Made by a program: the position numbers and the translations under genes. The notes beneath the pieces were generated by a model. It was not told the DNA's origin and searched no databases. It saw nothing but the letters and a program-made list of their open reading frames with translations. This document shows positions 43,989 through 53,778 of a DNA stretch of 64,000 nucleotides, one piece after another. Positions within the stretch are counted from its first letter, which is position 1. Every line of letters begins with the position of its first letter. The DNA is taken from the NCBI GenBank assembly GCA_002498725.1, contig DAIJ01000017.1, positions 62,001-126,000 of the forward strand. The letters run 5' to 3'. The DNA comes from Euryarchaeota archaeon UBA23 (lineage in GTDB: Archaea; Thermoplasmatota; Poseidoniia; Poseidoniales; Thalassarchaeaceae).

Positions 43989-45470
43989 TCATTTCCACTT
44001 AGGTATTTTAGGCTCATCTGAACCACGGACTCGGCGAGATAGAGAATATCCAAAGAATAAAAACGATACCACAAAAAGAATAATTGCCATAGGAAATTCT
44101 TGAACCTCATTAGGATGTATGAGTATTACTGATGTAGTATCAAAAGCCCCATCATCATCAATTACTTCAAGAGTTAATTCAGAACGATGAAGCGACGAAT
44201 CAGGCCACGAAAATGTTCTTTGGCAGCCTTCATATAAGACCGTATTATTGAAAATCCATACACACCTCAATGCTCCGATATCATTTTCACTATCTGTAGA
44301 TTGAGTGGCATCTAGAATAATTGATTGGGTGTTTTGAACTTTTATTTCTTGACCAAATTCAACTAATTCTTCGTCTATAATTAATACAGAAGTAGGGTTC
44401 AAATTAATAATTTCAAATTCGACAATTTTAGTAGATGACTTTCCTCCTAGATCATATACAGTTAAGCTAAGAGAGTAGTTTCCACTTTGAGAACCACTGA
44501 CAACATAATTATCAACATCATTACCCATTATTACGTCAACTGGTAATTGACCGGTATGAGAAGGTTTTCTAAGCGTCCATACATAATACAAATCCATACC
44601 TCCCCAGTATGGGTCTTCTGTTTGAGACGCATCAAATACATGCCAAGAATTTGCTTCATTAACAACTTCAATTCCGTCTAAGTATATTACAGGGCCTTGA
44701 TTATTCACTTTTATTGAAAAAGAATATGAAATACCATTACCTAAATTATCACAAAATATTATCTCCATTACATACCATCCATCTAATTTTTCTCCTACTG
44801 GTTGGGAAATTGTGAAATCTCCGGATTCTATATCTTCCAATAATATTTCAGGAGAGCAATTGGGAGTACTATCAGGATAAATTGATACTTCGGAAAAGGA
44901 ACTTATCAAAGAAACTGAAGATTCTATGCGAATAGTAGAACTTAGTGAGCCGCTGGAATATGTAGATGCCCAACCATCAACTTGTATTTGACCAGAAACA
45001 AATTCTCCAGAAGGTGCATTATTTATGATAAAACCGTGCAATTCATTCGTAGAATTTATTTGAGCCATAAAAACTAACCTCATTTCTCTAGTAACTATAC
45101 CTTCTGAATCCTCACTTATGAGGGAGACATAACAAGCACACTCTCCAGTTGCAGAAATTAATAATTCAAAGGACCAACTCCATTGATCTCGACTACCTGT
45201 GCTAACCTGATTAACTAAATCTGATTTAAGATCTCCTCCATCGAATTCAACTCCTTCTTTAGCAACTCTCCAATAGAATTCAGATGGTATTACTTCGTCT
45301 TCAATGATTCCAGAAAATAAAATTGAATCATCCGAAGAAGCCCCATTCTCAACATCGATACTAATTAATGCAGGATCATTTAATCCGGAAGAATCAGCAG
45401 ATACACTAGTTAAACCAATAGAAAAAATACTTCCTAGAAGTATAACCACCAATAGATGGGCTGCCTTCAT
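43989..45470 (-). CDS. Secreted, membrane-anchored protein with PKD-like repeats
   Basis: 493 residues from ATG 45470, giving a clear signal peptide (KAAHLLVVILLGSIFSIG, cleavage after SVSA). The body is beta-rich with several Ig/PKD-like units; segments such as QTEDPYWGGMDLYYVWTLRK and DATQSTDSENDIGALRCVW have the PKD-type DATQS-x-D pattern. One C-terminal membrane helix (AIILFVVSFLFFGYSLS) and a basic tail anchor it outside. Probably a surface protein for adhesion or for binding proteins or sugars. It is followed on the same strand by the Xaa-Pro peptidase gene 56 bases on. Confidence 0.82.
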   Translation of the reverse strand: MKAAHLLVVILLGSIFSIGLTSVSADSSGLNDPALISIDVENGASSDDSILFSGIIEDEVIPSEFYWRVAKEGVEFDGGDLKSDLVNQVSTGSRDQWSWSFELLISATGECACYVSLISEDSEGIVTREMRLVFMAQINSTNELHGFIINNAPSGEFVSGQIQVDGWASTYSSGSLSSTIRIESSVSLISSFSEVSIYPDSTPNCSPEILLEDIESGDFTISQPVGEKLDGWYVMEIIFCDNLGNGISYSFSIKVNNQGPVIYLDGIEVVNEANSWHVFDASQTEDPYWGGMDLYYVWTLRKPSHTGQLPVDVIMGNDVDNYVVSGSQSGNYSLSLTVYDLGGKSSTKIVEFEIINLNPTSVLIIDEELVEFGQEIKVQNTQSIILDATQSTDSENDIGALRCVWIFNNTVLYEGCQRTFSWPDSSLHRSELTLEVIDDDGAFDTTSVILIHPNEVQEFPMAIILFVVSFLFFGYSLSRRVRGSDEPKIPKWK

Positions 45471-45529
45471 AATACGGTCGAGATACTCAAAGAACTTGAA
45501 CCTCGTGGAAAGATGATTGATTATTCTCA

Positions 45530-46588
45530 TTATCGATCGGAAATTTGCATTTGCCAAGTTAATTCATCAAGCCATGTACCTAGTGTCTTGCGATCAACAA
45601 ATGTTTGGCTGGCTTCAGCAGTGAGTATACAATCACAAGCTGCTGTAACTAATAGTGCTGCATCTTCCATTGAATGACCATGCCCAAGGGCCAAAGCCAG
45701 AGCGGTTGATGCAGCATCATGCAGGCCAATTTGTTGTTTTGGAGATGGAGAATTACAAGGATAATGTAAAACTTCACTGTTTGACTGGTAAAGAGTAATT
45801 CCGTCAATTCCTCCAAGAACTACTAATGCATCCCATTCATATGTTGAAATCAACTCTTTAGCGGCGCTAATCGAATCATCACATTCCAACCTCCTCCTCA
45901 TTAACTCCATGCCTCTCCTCTCAACTAGTACAGCAGTTGCACCACGACTTATTTCAAGGCCTGTTAATTTAGGATCTACAATAACGGGAATCTTGTTCTT
46001 CCGAGCTGTTGATATTAATAGTGAAGCACCTTCTACATTTATTGAACCCTTATCATAGTCTGAAATAACAAGAGCACAACTATTAGAAAGACTGGAATTG
46101 GCTTTATCGCACAATAAATGGCTTATTTCATCCGGTGCTTGGTTAATTGGTCCTCTATCTGCTTGCAAAAGTATCTGTGGATTGTCAAGAAGGCTCTCTC
46201 TACTACCATAAAATCTAATCTTAACAAGAGTGTTATGATCGTCAATTGTTTCTATTCCATCAGTAGATATACCATCATCAGATAACATTTTTTTGACAAT
46301 TTCTCCTTCTCTATCATCTCCAACAAATGAATAAAAATCAATATCTAGACCCATTGAAGTAAGTCCTCTGGCTATATGCGCAGCAGCACCAGGACTTTCA
46401 TCAGTACGAAAAATTTTGAGAACTGGTACTGGAGCTCTTGAATTAAGATTATTTGCAAAACCGTGATGGAATCTATCAAGCATAATATCGCCGATTAGTG
46501 TCACATGAGATCCAGACATTTCATCCAAGGAATTTCTAAGCATTCGTAGAGTTTCTGCTCGTGAACGAGGGTTGTCACTGTTAGACAT
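45530..46588 (-). CDS. PfkB/ribokinase-family protein, HldE/RfaE1-like, atypical anion hole
   Basis: 352 residues from ATG 46588, preceded by GGAGGGCTC. LIGDIMLDRFHHGFANNLNS and RAPVPVLKI match the N-terminus of heptose-7-phosphate kinases (HldE N-domain). PGAAAHIARGL and YSFVGDDREGE continue the family pattern. The normally invariant C-terminal GAGD motif reads GLHDAAST: the catalytic Asp is kept but the glycines that form the anion hole are changed. There is no cytidylyltransferase domain. The substrate is unknown; it may be a divergent sugar kinase or have lost activity. Confidence 0.82.
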   Translation of the reverse strand: MSNSDNPRSRAETLRMLRNSLDEMSGSHVTLIGDIMLDRFHHGFANNLNSRAPVPVLKIFRTDESPGAAAHIARGLTSMGLDIDFYSFVGDDREGEIVKKMLSDDGISTDGIETIDDHNTLVKIRFYGSRESLLDNPQILLQADRGPINQAPDEISHLLCDKANSSLSNSCALVISDYDKGSINVEGASLLISTARKNKIPVIVDPKLTGLEISRGATAVLVERRGMELMRRRLECDDSISAAKELISTYEWDALVVLGGIDGITLYQSNSEVLHYPCNSPSPKQQIGLHDAASTALALALGHGHSMEDAALLVTAACDCILTAEASQTFVDRKTLGTWLDELTWQMQISDR

Positions 46589-46682
46589 TGAGCCCTCCAA
46601 AAGATGTGAGTGAATGAGGTTTGGGATAATAAGAGTATAATTGACCGACGAACTCAATACTTACTCTCTCACCGATTGCATT

Positions 46683-47669
46683 ATGATTGAGCCCCCGTCA
46701 CTATGGCCTTACAATGGCGGAGCCTCTGAAAGACTCGTGGATAAATCCGCTATTGGAAGAGTTTCTAAAGAAGGACTTATGCTTTCGGATATAGAATACA
46801 TATTTTGTCATAAACATAGGAATATTCCTCTGCCTGAAGAAAAATGGATGAAACGTATCCAAGATGATAACCCCTCTCTTCTTTATTCTTATGCTGTTTT
46901 CGAAGCGATTAGAATTTCTGGAAATAAAGTAGTTCTGGATTTTAATCTAGGTTTGTATAATGTTGAATTTGAAGAGGAAACTTGGGGTTGTCGCTGGGTA
47001 TCTTCATCACACCCACGTAATAATAATCCTGATTCGGAAATTAGGTGGTTCAGAGCTGAAGAAGAATTTGAGGAAAAGTCACTAATTAATTGGGTAAGTA
47101 AAGTTACGGAAAAAGGCAGAATAGCTGAAGTTCTAGTTGTCGATGATGAATTTAGTGTTGTTACATACCATTTAGAAATTTGTGAACCAAGAGGTAAATC
47201 ATCGAATCCGGATCTTATTAAGCAAATTTGTTCATTAGAAAAAGGTAGAGAAGTAGAAGGAGGGCGGATTTATCCAAGAGAAAAATGGAGTACGACTCAA
47301 ATTGGCTTATTTCTAGAAGAGGGGGTTTATGTTAATCAAACAACTTGCGATTTAATTGATGGTAAAAAAACAGAAGAGACAGAGGTTTTACAAGATATTT
47401 TAATTAGAGGGTTAAGTCCAAGACCTGGATTCAAATATGGTACTAAATGGAGGTGTTATAACGGAAATGTTGGTGATGAACACGCTCCTTATTTGGTAGT
47501 ATCTCCAAAAAACAGGCCTAAAAATTGGGAAGAGGCATGTTTGGCTTCGAGATTAGCATCTGGGGTTAATAAAATATGGTTATTACCGGTTAAACTGAAT
47601 GAGTGGACATATATTGCTGTTAGAAGACCTCCAGCAGATTCTAGATGGACGAACCCTAATAGATATTGA
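46683..47669 (+). CDS. endA: tRNA-splicing endonuclease EndA (two-repeat form)
   Basis: 328 residues from ATG 46683. The C-terminal catalytic domain carries GFKYGTKWRCY, EHAPYLVVSP and LASGVNKIWLLPV, which supply the Tyr, His and Lys of the RNase A-like triad. The N-terminal ~150 residues (EGLMLSDIEYIFC through LYSYAVFEAIR) look like a second, inactive repeat, as in the homodimeric enzymes of some euryarchaea. It cuts bulge-helix-bulge introns from pre-tRNA. It is divergent from the PfkB-like gene, with AGTATAATT upstream as a possible TATA element. Confidence 0.87.
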   Translation: MIEPPSLWPYNGGASERLVDKSAIGRVSKEGLMLSDIEYIFCHKHRNIPLPEEKWMKRIQDDNPSLLYSYAVFEAIRISGNKVVLDFNLGLYNVEFEEETWGCRWVSSSHPRNNNPDSEIRWFRAEEEFEEKSLINWVSKVTEKGRIAEVLVVDDEFSVVTYHLEICEPRGKSSNPDLIKQICSLEKGREVEGGRIYPREKWSTTQIGLFLEEGVYVNQTTCDLIDGKKTEETEVLQDILIRGLSPRPGFKYGTKWRCYNGNVGDEHAPYLVVSPKNRPKNWEEACLASRLASGVNKIWLLPVKLNEWTYIAVRRPPADSRWTNPNRY

Positions 47670-47679
47670 TCAAAAAGAA

Positions 47680-49665
47680 TTAATCTTCATTTTCAGGCTT
47701 CAATTCTTCAACTTTTGAGTCTCCGAAAATAAATGATATGGATAAAAGAACCAAGATTAATGATATACCATTACTTGGTTCGGTCAATAAAGAAATTGGA
47801 CCGTCTCCTGTAAACGATGATTCAGCCTTTAGTTCTACAGGAATTCTTTGTTCTATACCAAATGTGTCCACCAATACAAGTTCACCACGGGCTATCATTC
47901 CAGGGGAAAGAAGATTGTTAGGATCAATCTCTAAAAGTATCTCAGGACAGGCTAATAATTCACCTTGACTGACAACTGTGGATATACGTGAAAGTGCCCC
48001 ATCTATCACAATATTGTAATCTCTAGATGAATTACCCGTACATTCGGGATAAAGATAGAGAGAAGATGGATTATCCCAAGGAATAACGCCGTTTAATTCA
48101 TCAGTGTGTAATCGGTGACCTATCTTGTACCAATCAAGATCAATGTCCCAATATCCTCCTCCTTGACAGCCGACAGTTCCTCGCAAATAACCTGCATTAT
48201 TTTCTAAATCTGACTCTGATAATAATTCGATAGTGTGTTCACCACTATCCAGCTGAATTGTTCTATTCGAATTTTGAGTGGATAAGGATGAGTAAATACC
48301 AATCTCAAGATTACAATTTTTTTCAGTTATTACTAAAGCTGAAAGGGATTCTCCCTCAAGAACTTCTAAAGGACCTGCACTAGGTAGTACAATTGCCTCA
48401 GAAATATAACTCACTGGTGAAAAAGATATGCTGATTAGATTTTCTGAAGAATTATATTCTGTGATGGTAGAAACCCATGGTACAAGTCTACCATGACTGT
48501 CGCGGATAATCATCCCTTCTGCACCGACCTTCATTCCTTCAGTAAAAACGTCACCTGATGATCCGCTATCACGCCCTCGTTCAAGAGCGGCATCTCCATC
48601 AGCCTCAATAATACGGACCCATGCTTTTTTCGGATCAGTATTAACAAGGTTATCATTTTCATCTCCATTGTTACGGTTCTGATGCTCAATTAATACCCCA
48701 TAACCTGGCAAATAAGAGTCGAAGCCCACATTATCTCTGAAAGTAAACCAGATCCATTCGTTAGGTGCAATATTTACTCTTAAAGAGTCTCCTCCTGATG
48801 AAATACCGGTAATAGAAAATGAAGTATTATTCTTATAATCAACATCAATAAAACGAGATAACCCTATTACCTCCATTGTTGAAGCGGATGGCATTGCTGG
48901 AGTATTTCCATTATTATTCCAATTACCACTTGCCATTAATCCCCAATCTCCAATTCCATTCCAGTTACTAGTTGGTAAGTCACTATGTACGTCATAAAGA
49001 TCCAATGCGCCCATCTGATGCAGCATCTCATGTACAATTGTGCCAACTCCTGAATTGATTGAGGCTATGGTGTAATGCTCAATTTTCCAATCTCCAATTT
49101 GTATGTCTTCATTCATTAAAGAAAAATGACTCCATAGTGAATCTGTAGATCCGCCCGCCTCTTGTGGCGTAGCACTGTGAAGAATCAATAAACGATCTAT
49201 TACTCCGTCGGAATTTAAGTCCCAAGGGGTAAGATCTTTGTTGACAAGAATATCTATCGAGAGTTGCGAAATTAAATCTTCAACACCTTTTCCTTTTGAA
49301 CCAAAATCCCTTTCACCATTTACATCTTCACCCCAAAATTTGACATTTTTAGAAGATTCCCATACTGGCTGAATATCAATTTGAAGAGTACTCTTTCCTG
49401 CTGAAATAGCATCAATATAGTCTTCGGCAGAATTAGGTCCTTGCAATAATTCTCTCACTTCTTCATCTGTAATTTGGTCATTATCAAAAGATACAGGTAC
49501 AATTAGCCAACGTTCTTCAGATTGAATTCCTAATAGAGAATAATTATCCTGAGACTCCTGATTAGTGGAGTCCAAGACCCACTGATCAAATGAATCTGCA
49601 TTAATCTGCAACATCAAAGCACAGATAATCAAGGCTACGGCAATAGCCCCCCTGACTGACTTCAT
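47680..49665 (-). CDS. Secreted M6-family metalloprotease
   Basis: 661 residues. Signal peptide MKSVRGAIAVALIICALML. The zinc site is VHEMLHQMGALDLYD (HExxHxxGxxxxxD) followed by GIGDWGLMASGNWN, the immune-inhibitor-A/M6 signature. Beta-rich domains follow and a C-terminal hydrophobic stretch (GISLILVLLSISFIFG) before an acidic tail probably anchors it in the membrane. It would degrade extracellular protein, consistent with the amino-acid catabolism genes. Convergent with endA, 10 bases apart. Confidence 0.92.
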   Translation of the reverse strand: MKSVRGAIAVALIICALMLQINADSFDQWVLDSTNQESQDNYSLLGIQSEERWLIVPVSFDNDQITDEEVRELLQGPNSAEDYIDAISAGKSTLQIDIQPVWESSKNVKFWGEDVNGERDFGSKGKGVEDLISQLSIDILVNKDLTPWDLNSDGVIDRLLILHSATPQEAGGSTDSLWSHFSLMNEDIQIGDWKIEHYTIASINSGVGTIVHEMLHQMGALDLYDVHSDLPTSNWNGIGDWGLMASGNWNNNGNTPAMPSASTMEVIGLSRFIDVDYKNNTSFSITGISSGGDSLRVNIAPNEWIWFTFRDNVGFDSYLPGYGVLIEHQNRNNGDENDNLVNTDPKKAWVRIIEADGDAALERGRDSGSSGDVFTEGMKVGAEGMIIRDSHGRLVPWVSTITEYNSSENLISISFSPVSYISEAIVLPSAGPLEVLEGESLSALVITEKNCNLEIGIYSSLSTQNSNRTIQLDSGEHTIELLSESDLENNAGYLRGTVGCQGGGYWDIDLDWYKIGHRLHTDELNGVIPWDNPSSLYLYPECTGNSSRDYNIVIDGALSRISTVVSQGELLACPEILLEIDPNNLLSPGMIARGELVLVDTFGIEQRIPVELKAESSFTGDGPISLLTEPSNGISLILVLLSISFIFGDSKVEELKPENED

Positions 49666-49761
49666 GGGTTGACGAAAGATCCCAATCCCTTGAATGAAAC
49701 GGATTATAGTTTATTCAATTATCAAAATTTTATGTTTACAGCAATAATCAAGACAATTTAA

Positions 49762-50574
49762 TTACTTACTTTCCTCATTTGTATCTTGATCATCCAACAA
49801 GCCCTTTGATTCTGTCCAGTCACTGATACTCTCAAGTCTCTTCAACCAACCCTTAGTTTGCTTGGATTTAGTAGTTCTAACCAACCAAACCCCTCCAAAT
49901 ATGGTATCCCAAAGGCCCAGTTCTCCTCTGAATCGATACATGGCATAATCAATTAATGGAGGGAAAAGAAGTAAAACACCTATTGCAGAAAATATTTGTC
50001 CACCTGTTGAAGATGGTAATTCACTGGTAATAGTGAATATTGTGATAACTCCAATTATCACTATTGGGAAAGTCAACCCCTTGATTAGTAGATATATCCA
50101 GATAGGAGATTCGCCCCGAGAATTAATGTAACGAGTTCGGCTAATCCAATTACCTACTGTCCTCTGACCAGCGTAGCTCGGCATAAACCATAAGTTGAAT
50201 ATCATCAAACCAATACCTAAGAACATGAATATGGTTGGATTGAAATTCGAACCCCATGCTGTAATTGCAAGCAAAGGTATCATCCAACCATAACTAACTA
50301 GGAAATCAGAAACTCTTCTAATTAATTTCTGACCCCTAGTTGCGGCTTCAAATCCCTCTGGCATCTCTTTTTTCACTCGAGGGGCCTTAGGCTTCTTAGG
50401 CTTCTTTTCCTTCTTTGGACGCTCTTTTTTTGCCTTTACAGGCTTTTTCTTTGGTTGAGGTTCTGGCTTAGGAGTTGGCTTGGCCTTAGCTTTCTCAACT
50501 GGAGGGGAAACTATCTTAGTTTCGGGTTTCTCATCTTCCTTCTGAATGTTACCTGCTTTTTCTAGAAGTCCCAT
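49762..50574 (-). CDS. RDD-like polytopic membrane protein with Lys/Pro-rich N-terminus
   Basis: 270 residues. Residues 1-~80 are a Lys/Pro/Glu-rich, disordered cytoplasmic tail (KPEPQPKKKPVKAKKE and similar). Then come four to five membrane segments (MIPLLAITAWGSNF, FMFLGIGLMIFNLWFMP, IYLLIKGLTFPIVIIGVITI, IFSAIGVLLLFPPLIDYA). The loop QRTVGNWISRTRYINSRGES has the feel of the RDD family (TxGxRLLxLRVVxxxG). Function unknown. It lies 14 bases after the acidic protein gene upstream, probably co-transcribed. Confidence 0.7.
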   Translation of the reverse strand: MGLLEKAGNIQKEDEKPETKIVSPPVEKAKAKPTPKPEPQPKKKPVKAKKERPKKEKKPKKPKAPRVKKEMPEGFEAATRGQKLIRRVSDFLVSYGWMIPLLAITAWGSNFNPTIFMFLGIGLMIFNLWFMPSYAGQRTVGNWISRTRYINSRGESPIWIYLLIKGLTFPIVIIGVITIFTITSELPSSTGGQIFSAIGVLLLFPPLIDYAMYRFRGELGLWDTIFGGVWLVRTTKSKQTKGWLKRLESISDWTESKGLLDDQDTNEESK

Positions 50575-50588
50575 AATATCATCATCCT

Positions 50589-51314
50589 TTAACCATAAAT
50601 CTCGGCCGCAGCCTCAAACAACTTGAATCCCGGAGATGTAACAAACTCGTTAATGTTGGCTTCAGGCATATCTCCTAATACCTGATTTATCATCAAGAAA
50701 AAATCACGACGCGTATCTTCATCACAGTCAACCGGCGATTCACCCACCTTCTCGAATAGAGAGAAATTTTCTGTTGCAATAAAAGAATTAATGAAATCAT
50801 CTGATTGATTACCCAAGAGTGTGTTTACTACATTAAAGAAATCTACAAAAATATCTTCTTCATCGTATTCTTCATTAGATTCAGAGTCTATTTCTTCCGG
50901 TTCTTCATAATCCTCTGGTTCTATCTCTATAGTAGGGGGAGAAATCAATTCAACAGTTGGCTTAATGTCTCTTAATTCCTGCTGCTGCTTTTTTCTTAGA
51001 ACAATTATCTCTCTGTCTAATTCGGATCCAAAGCGATCTGAAAATCGATCTAATAAAGTACCAACATCTCCGGTTGCGATTCTATCAATATGACCGTACA
51101 TTTGATCTCTATTGGAGTCATCAAAGGCTGGATCCTCGGATTTCTTCTTTTCCCACATTGATTGGAAATCTTTAGTCCCTTCATCATTTAACCCTGTATC
51201 ATTTGACAGAGGTGGTGGTGGAGGAATAGGTAATTCTGGAGGAGGGGGGATATTCAAACCAGGCGGCGGTGGAACTGGTAATTTTTCACCGATTTCGCTC
51301 TCCTCGTCACTCAT
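50589..51314 (-). CDS. Acidic protein with polyproline N-terminus, unknown
   Basis: 241 residues from ATG 51314, which follows GGGGGACGTGC. The N-terminal ~45 residues contain three proline runs (PVPPPPGLNIPPPPELPIPP). The middle has a Glu/Asp-rich segment (EDYEEPEEIDSESNEEYDEE). Two similar segments read FVDFFNVVNTLLGNQSDDFI and DFFLMINQVLGDMPEANINE, each followed by F-x-T/S-x-x-F-x-LFE, suggesting a duplicated helical motif. Cytoplasmic by sequence. Operon partner of the RDD-like membrane protein. Confidence 0.72.
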   Translation of the reverse strand: MSDEESEIGEKLPVPPPPGLNIPPPPELPIPPPPPLSNDTGLNDEGTKDFQSMWEKKKSEDPAFDDSNRDQMYGHIDRIATGDVGTLLDRFSDRFGSELDREIIVLRKKQQQELRDIKPTVELISPPTIEIEPEDYEEPEEIDSESNEEYDEEDIFVDFFNVVNTLLGNQSDDFINSFIATENFSLFEKVGESPVDCDEDTRRDFFLMINQVLGDMPEANINEFVTSPGFKLFEAAAEIYG

Positions 51315-51392
51315 CGCACGTCCCCCTATATTGTTGTTCCAAATATCTACACTATTCAACATTCTGTGATTAGGACGATATAATCTCTAGAA

Positions 51393-52622
51393 TTAGGCTA
51401 TTGTACTAGCCCATCCTTTTAGGCAAAGGAACGTTGCCATAGAGTCGTTTACAACTAGTTCATCACCAGAATTTCCACTTATTTCGATATTCCCCAAACG
51501 TGCTGTGATATCGTCACTTAATAGTCTTACTTTCACATCTGAACCATTCCCTAAGGCTATCGACTCAGATAGTGGATCAAAGGGGTTGCCGCCATCAGGA
51601 TCTAGCCTTTCAAATGGTATTTCAGTGACTCGAAGACCACATTTCCCATGAAGACTCCCTATCCATCTAATCACTCTCTTTACATCTACAGTGACATTTT
51701 CATCCGTCTCACCAGCAGTTCCTAATATTACTGAATTATCTCTCTTTACTAATTCCCAGAATGTAGAAGTTTCCTTACCAAATACCGAAAGATTATGATC
51801 TGCATTTAATCGACTGATGCGTTCTTCGGAGCTTGCTAATTCAGCGAGATTTTTGATTCTTGTTTTACCAATCTTGGTGCGGCCGTCATTTTTTCCTGAG
51901 TTTAACATATCATAGAATTCATCAATCAATTTCTTTGCATTTGATTCGCCCTGATTAATTAAACGAAGTTTGTCTATAACAGTTTTTTTGCCTATTTCAA
52001 TTCTTTTTTTCCAACCACTTTCTGGGCCGGACAGTATACTAGAAACTTCTAATCCTTCACCCCTAATGTAAGAGACCATTTCTCTACGAGCGTTTGAATC
52101 CATACCTAATAGTGCAGGATTCCTTACATGAATATGAAATCCTCTGTGACCTGAAAAAGAAAATTGAGCATGGTTTTTATCAAGCCCAAATTCGGGCTCT
52201 AAGAAGCCGGACCAGAGTGCCCAAGCTTGTTCCTGGATTTTTTCTATCATCGATGGGAAATCATTATCTGAAACGCCTGGAAGATGGTCGCCATCTAAAT
52301 CGAAAATGAGGTCAGCACCTAACCAATCTTTGTCGATCATTGTTCTTTCATTCGGTCGACGGTAGTACGCCGTACTATGAAAACTCGAATGGGGTCCTCT
52401 TTGCTGCAGATATGAAAGAAGATCCTCATTACTAGAAAAGCCTCTATGCCTATCTACTGATCGATCACCCCAAGGAACAAACATCCATTCCCGATTCCTT
52501 AGACGAGGAGGTGTCCAGATGTCTGTAACTGATAGCGATTTGTAGTATTGGGAAAATCGAAGTGCGAACCGACTCCAACCCACAGTCATGTTTCTTACGA
52601 GAGATACTAACTCATGAAGCAC
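51393..52622 (-). CDS. priS: DNA primase small (catalytic) subunit PriS
   Basis: 409 residues, archaeo-eukaryotic primase. The metal-binding acidic pair is in ADLIFDLDGDHLPG and the conserved His/Ser block is FSFSGHRGFHIHV. WMFVPWGDRSVDRHRGF near the N-terminus and the final domain follow the family pattern. It makes RNA primers together with PriL, which is not encoded nearby. ATG 52589 is an alternative start, 11 residues shorter. A small conserved gene precedes it by 14 bases. Confidence 0.92.
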   Translation of the reverse strand: MLHELVSLVRNMTVGWSRFALRFSQYYKSLSVTDIWTPPRLRNREWMFVPWGDRSVDRHRGFSSNEDLLSYLQQRGPHSSFHSTAYYRRPNERTMIDKDWLGADLIFDLDGDHLPGVSDNDFPSMIEKIQEQAWALWSGFLEPEFGLDKNHAQFSFSGHRGFHIHVRNPALLGMDSNARREMVSYIRGEGLEVSSILSGPESGWKKRIEIGKKTVIDKLRLINQGESNAKKLIDEFYDMLNSGKNDGRTKIGKTRIKNLAELASSEERISRLNADHNLSVFGKETSTFWELVKRDNSVILGTAGETDENVTVDVKRVIRWIGSLHGKCGLRVTEIPFERLDPDGGNPFDPLSESIALGNGSDVKVRLLSDDITARLGNIEISGNSGDELVVNDSMATFLCLKGWASTIA

Positions 52623-52636
52623 ACGCTGTGAGGAGT

Positions 52637-52831
52637 TCAGTCCAAATCAAGATCAGATACTTGTTTCCCTTCAGTAGCAGGAGCACGTCCTGTTTTTTCC
52701 ACATATGCCTCAAAGCATACATATTCATTATCCAATACAATGGCTTCAGCAAAAGTTAGTGCCTTTCCTGTAACTGCACAAACAGGACCTAATTGTCCTG
52801 AAGCGGTAGACAGTTTACTTGGGTCTGGCAT
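52637..52831 (-). CDS. Small conserved-looking protein with two cysteines (64 aa)
   Basis: 64 residues. It contains GPVCAVTGKALTFAEAIVLD and NEYVCFEAYVEKTG with Cys18 and Cys39, a hydrophilic N-terminus, and an acidic QVSDLDLD tail. Lacking a second Cys pair, it is not an obvious zinc ribbon unless it dimerises. It lies just upstream of priS on the same strand, with no clear Shine-Dalgarno, so it may start a leaderless transcript. No family recognised. Confidence 0.68.
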   Translation of the reverse strand: MPDPSKLSTASGQLGPVCAVTGKALTFAEAIVLDNEYVCFEAYVEKTGRAPATEGKQVSDLDLD

Positions 52832-52922
52832 GATTCTTCGGTGAGTAAATTACTTCTTGAGGGTTACTTCTAAAAATCCTCAGACACAAAGGCATTTCTA
52901 CCTAATTCAACTCGCGAGCATT

Positions 52923-53777
52923 ATGAATAAAGAATCGATGCACATAAGAGTTGGGCATTCTCCAGATCCAGATGATGCGTTTATGTTCCATGCACTTACT
53001 ACAGGAGCGATAGAAACCGAAGGGAGAACATATGAACATGTCCTATTAGATATACAAACTCTGAACGAAAAAGCTCTTGCCGGTGAATATGAAATTTCTG
53101 CAGTAAGTATTCATTCATATCCGGAAATATATGACGAATATGCTTTGATGAACTGTGGTGCTTCTATGGGTGAAGGATATGGTCCTATGTTAATTTCACA
53201 CACTGAAATGAAAGTTGATGAAGTAGCAAATAAGAAAATTGCAATACCCGGATTAGGTACTTCGGCATATCTAGCACTTAGAATTGCTTTAGGGGATGTA
53301 GATGTAGAGGTCGTACCTTTTGATGAAATTTTACCTGCAGTTAAAAGTGGCAAATATGACTTTGGAGTCATCATACATGAAGGGCAATTGACATGGAAAA
53401 AAGAGGGTGTTCATTTAGTGTTAGACCTAGGTGTATGGTGGAATGAAAAAACTGGACTTCCATTGCCATTAGGAGGGAATGTTGTTAGAAGAGATTTAGG
53501 TGAGGAGAACTGCGAGTTACTTTCCAATGATGTAAAAAGGAGTATTATTCATTCATTAGAAAATCCAGATGCTGCACTAGAATTTGCTAAATCTTGGGGT
53601 AGGGGGATAGATGATGATACAAATAAAAAATTTGTTGGGATGTATGTTAATAAAAGAACAATAGATTATGGAGAAGATGGGCGTAAAGCAATTAGATTAT
53701 TCCTTAAAGAAGGACAAAAAATTGGAATGGTAAGAGAAGATTTAGATGTAGATTCAATACATTTTGTAGGTGAATGA
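52923..53777 (+). CDS. mqnD: 1,4-dihydroxy-6-naphthoate synthase MqnD
   Basis: 284 residues from ATG 52923 (ATG 52938 also possible). The signature RVGHSPDPDDAFMFHALTTG opens the periplasmic-binding-protein-like fold; ISAVSIHSYPEI, GYGPMLIS, GLGTSAYLALRIALG and FGVIIHEGQLT are the MqnD active-site regions. It cleaves cyclic dehypoxanthine futalosine to dihydroxynaphthoate. The next gene starts one base after its stop with AGGTGAATG in between, so the half-DOHH-like protein is translated from the same message. Confidence 0.94.
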   Translation: MNKESMHIRVGHSPDPDDAFMFHALTTGAIETEGRTYEHVLLDIQTLNEKALAGEYEISAVSIHSYPEIYDEYALMNCGASMGEGYGPMLISHTEMKVDEVANKKIAIPGLGTSAYLALRIALGDVDVEVVPFDEILPAVKSGKYDFGVIIHEGQLTWKKEGVHLVLDLGVWWNEKTGLPLPLGGNVVRRDLGEENCELLSNDVKRSIIHSLENPDAALEFAKSWGRGIDDDTNKKFVGMYVNKRTIDYGEDGRKAIRLFLKEGQKIGMVREDLDVDSIHFVGE

Positions 53778-53778
53778 A

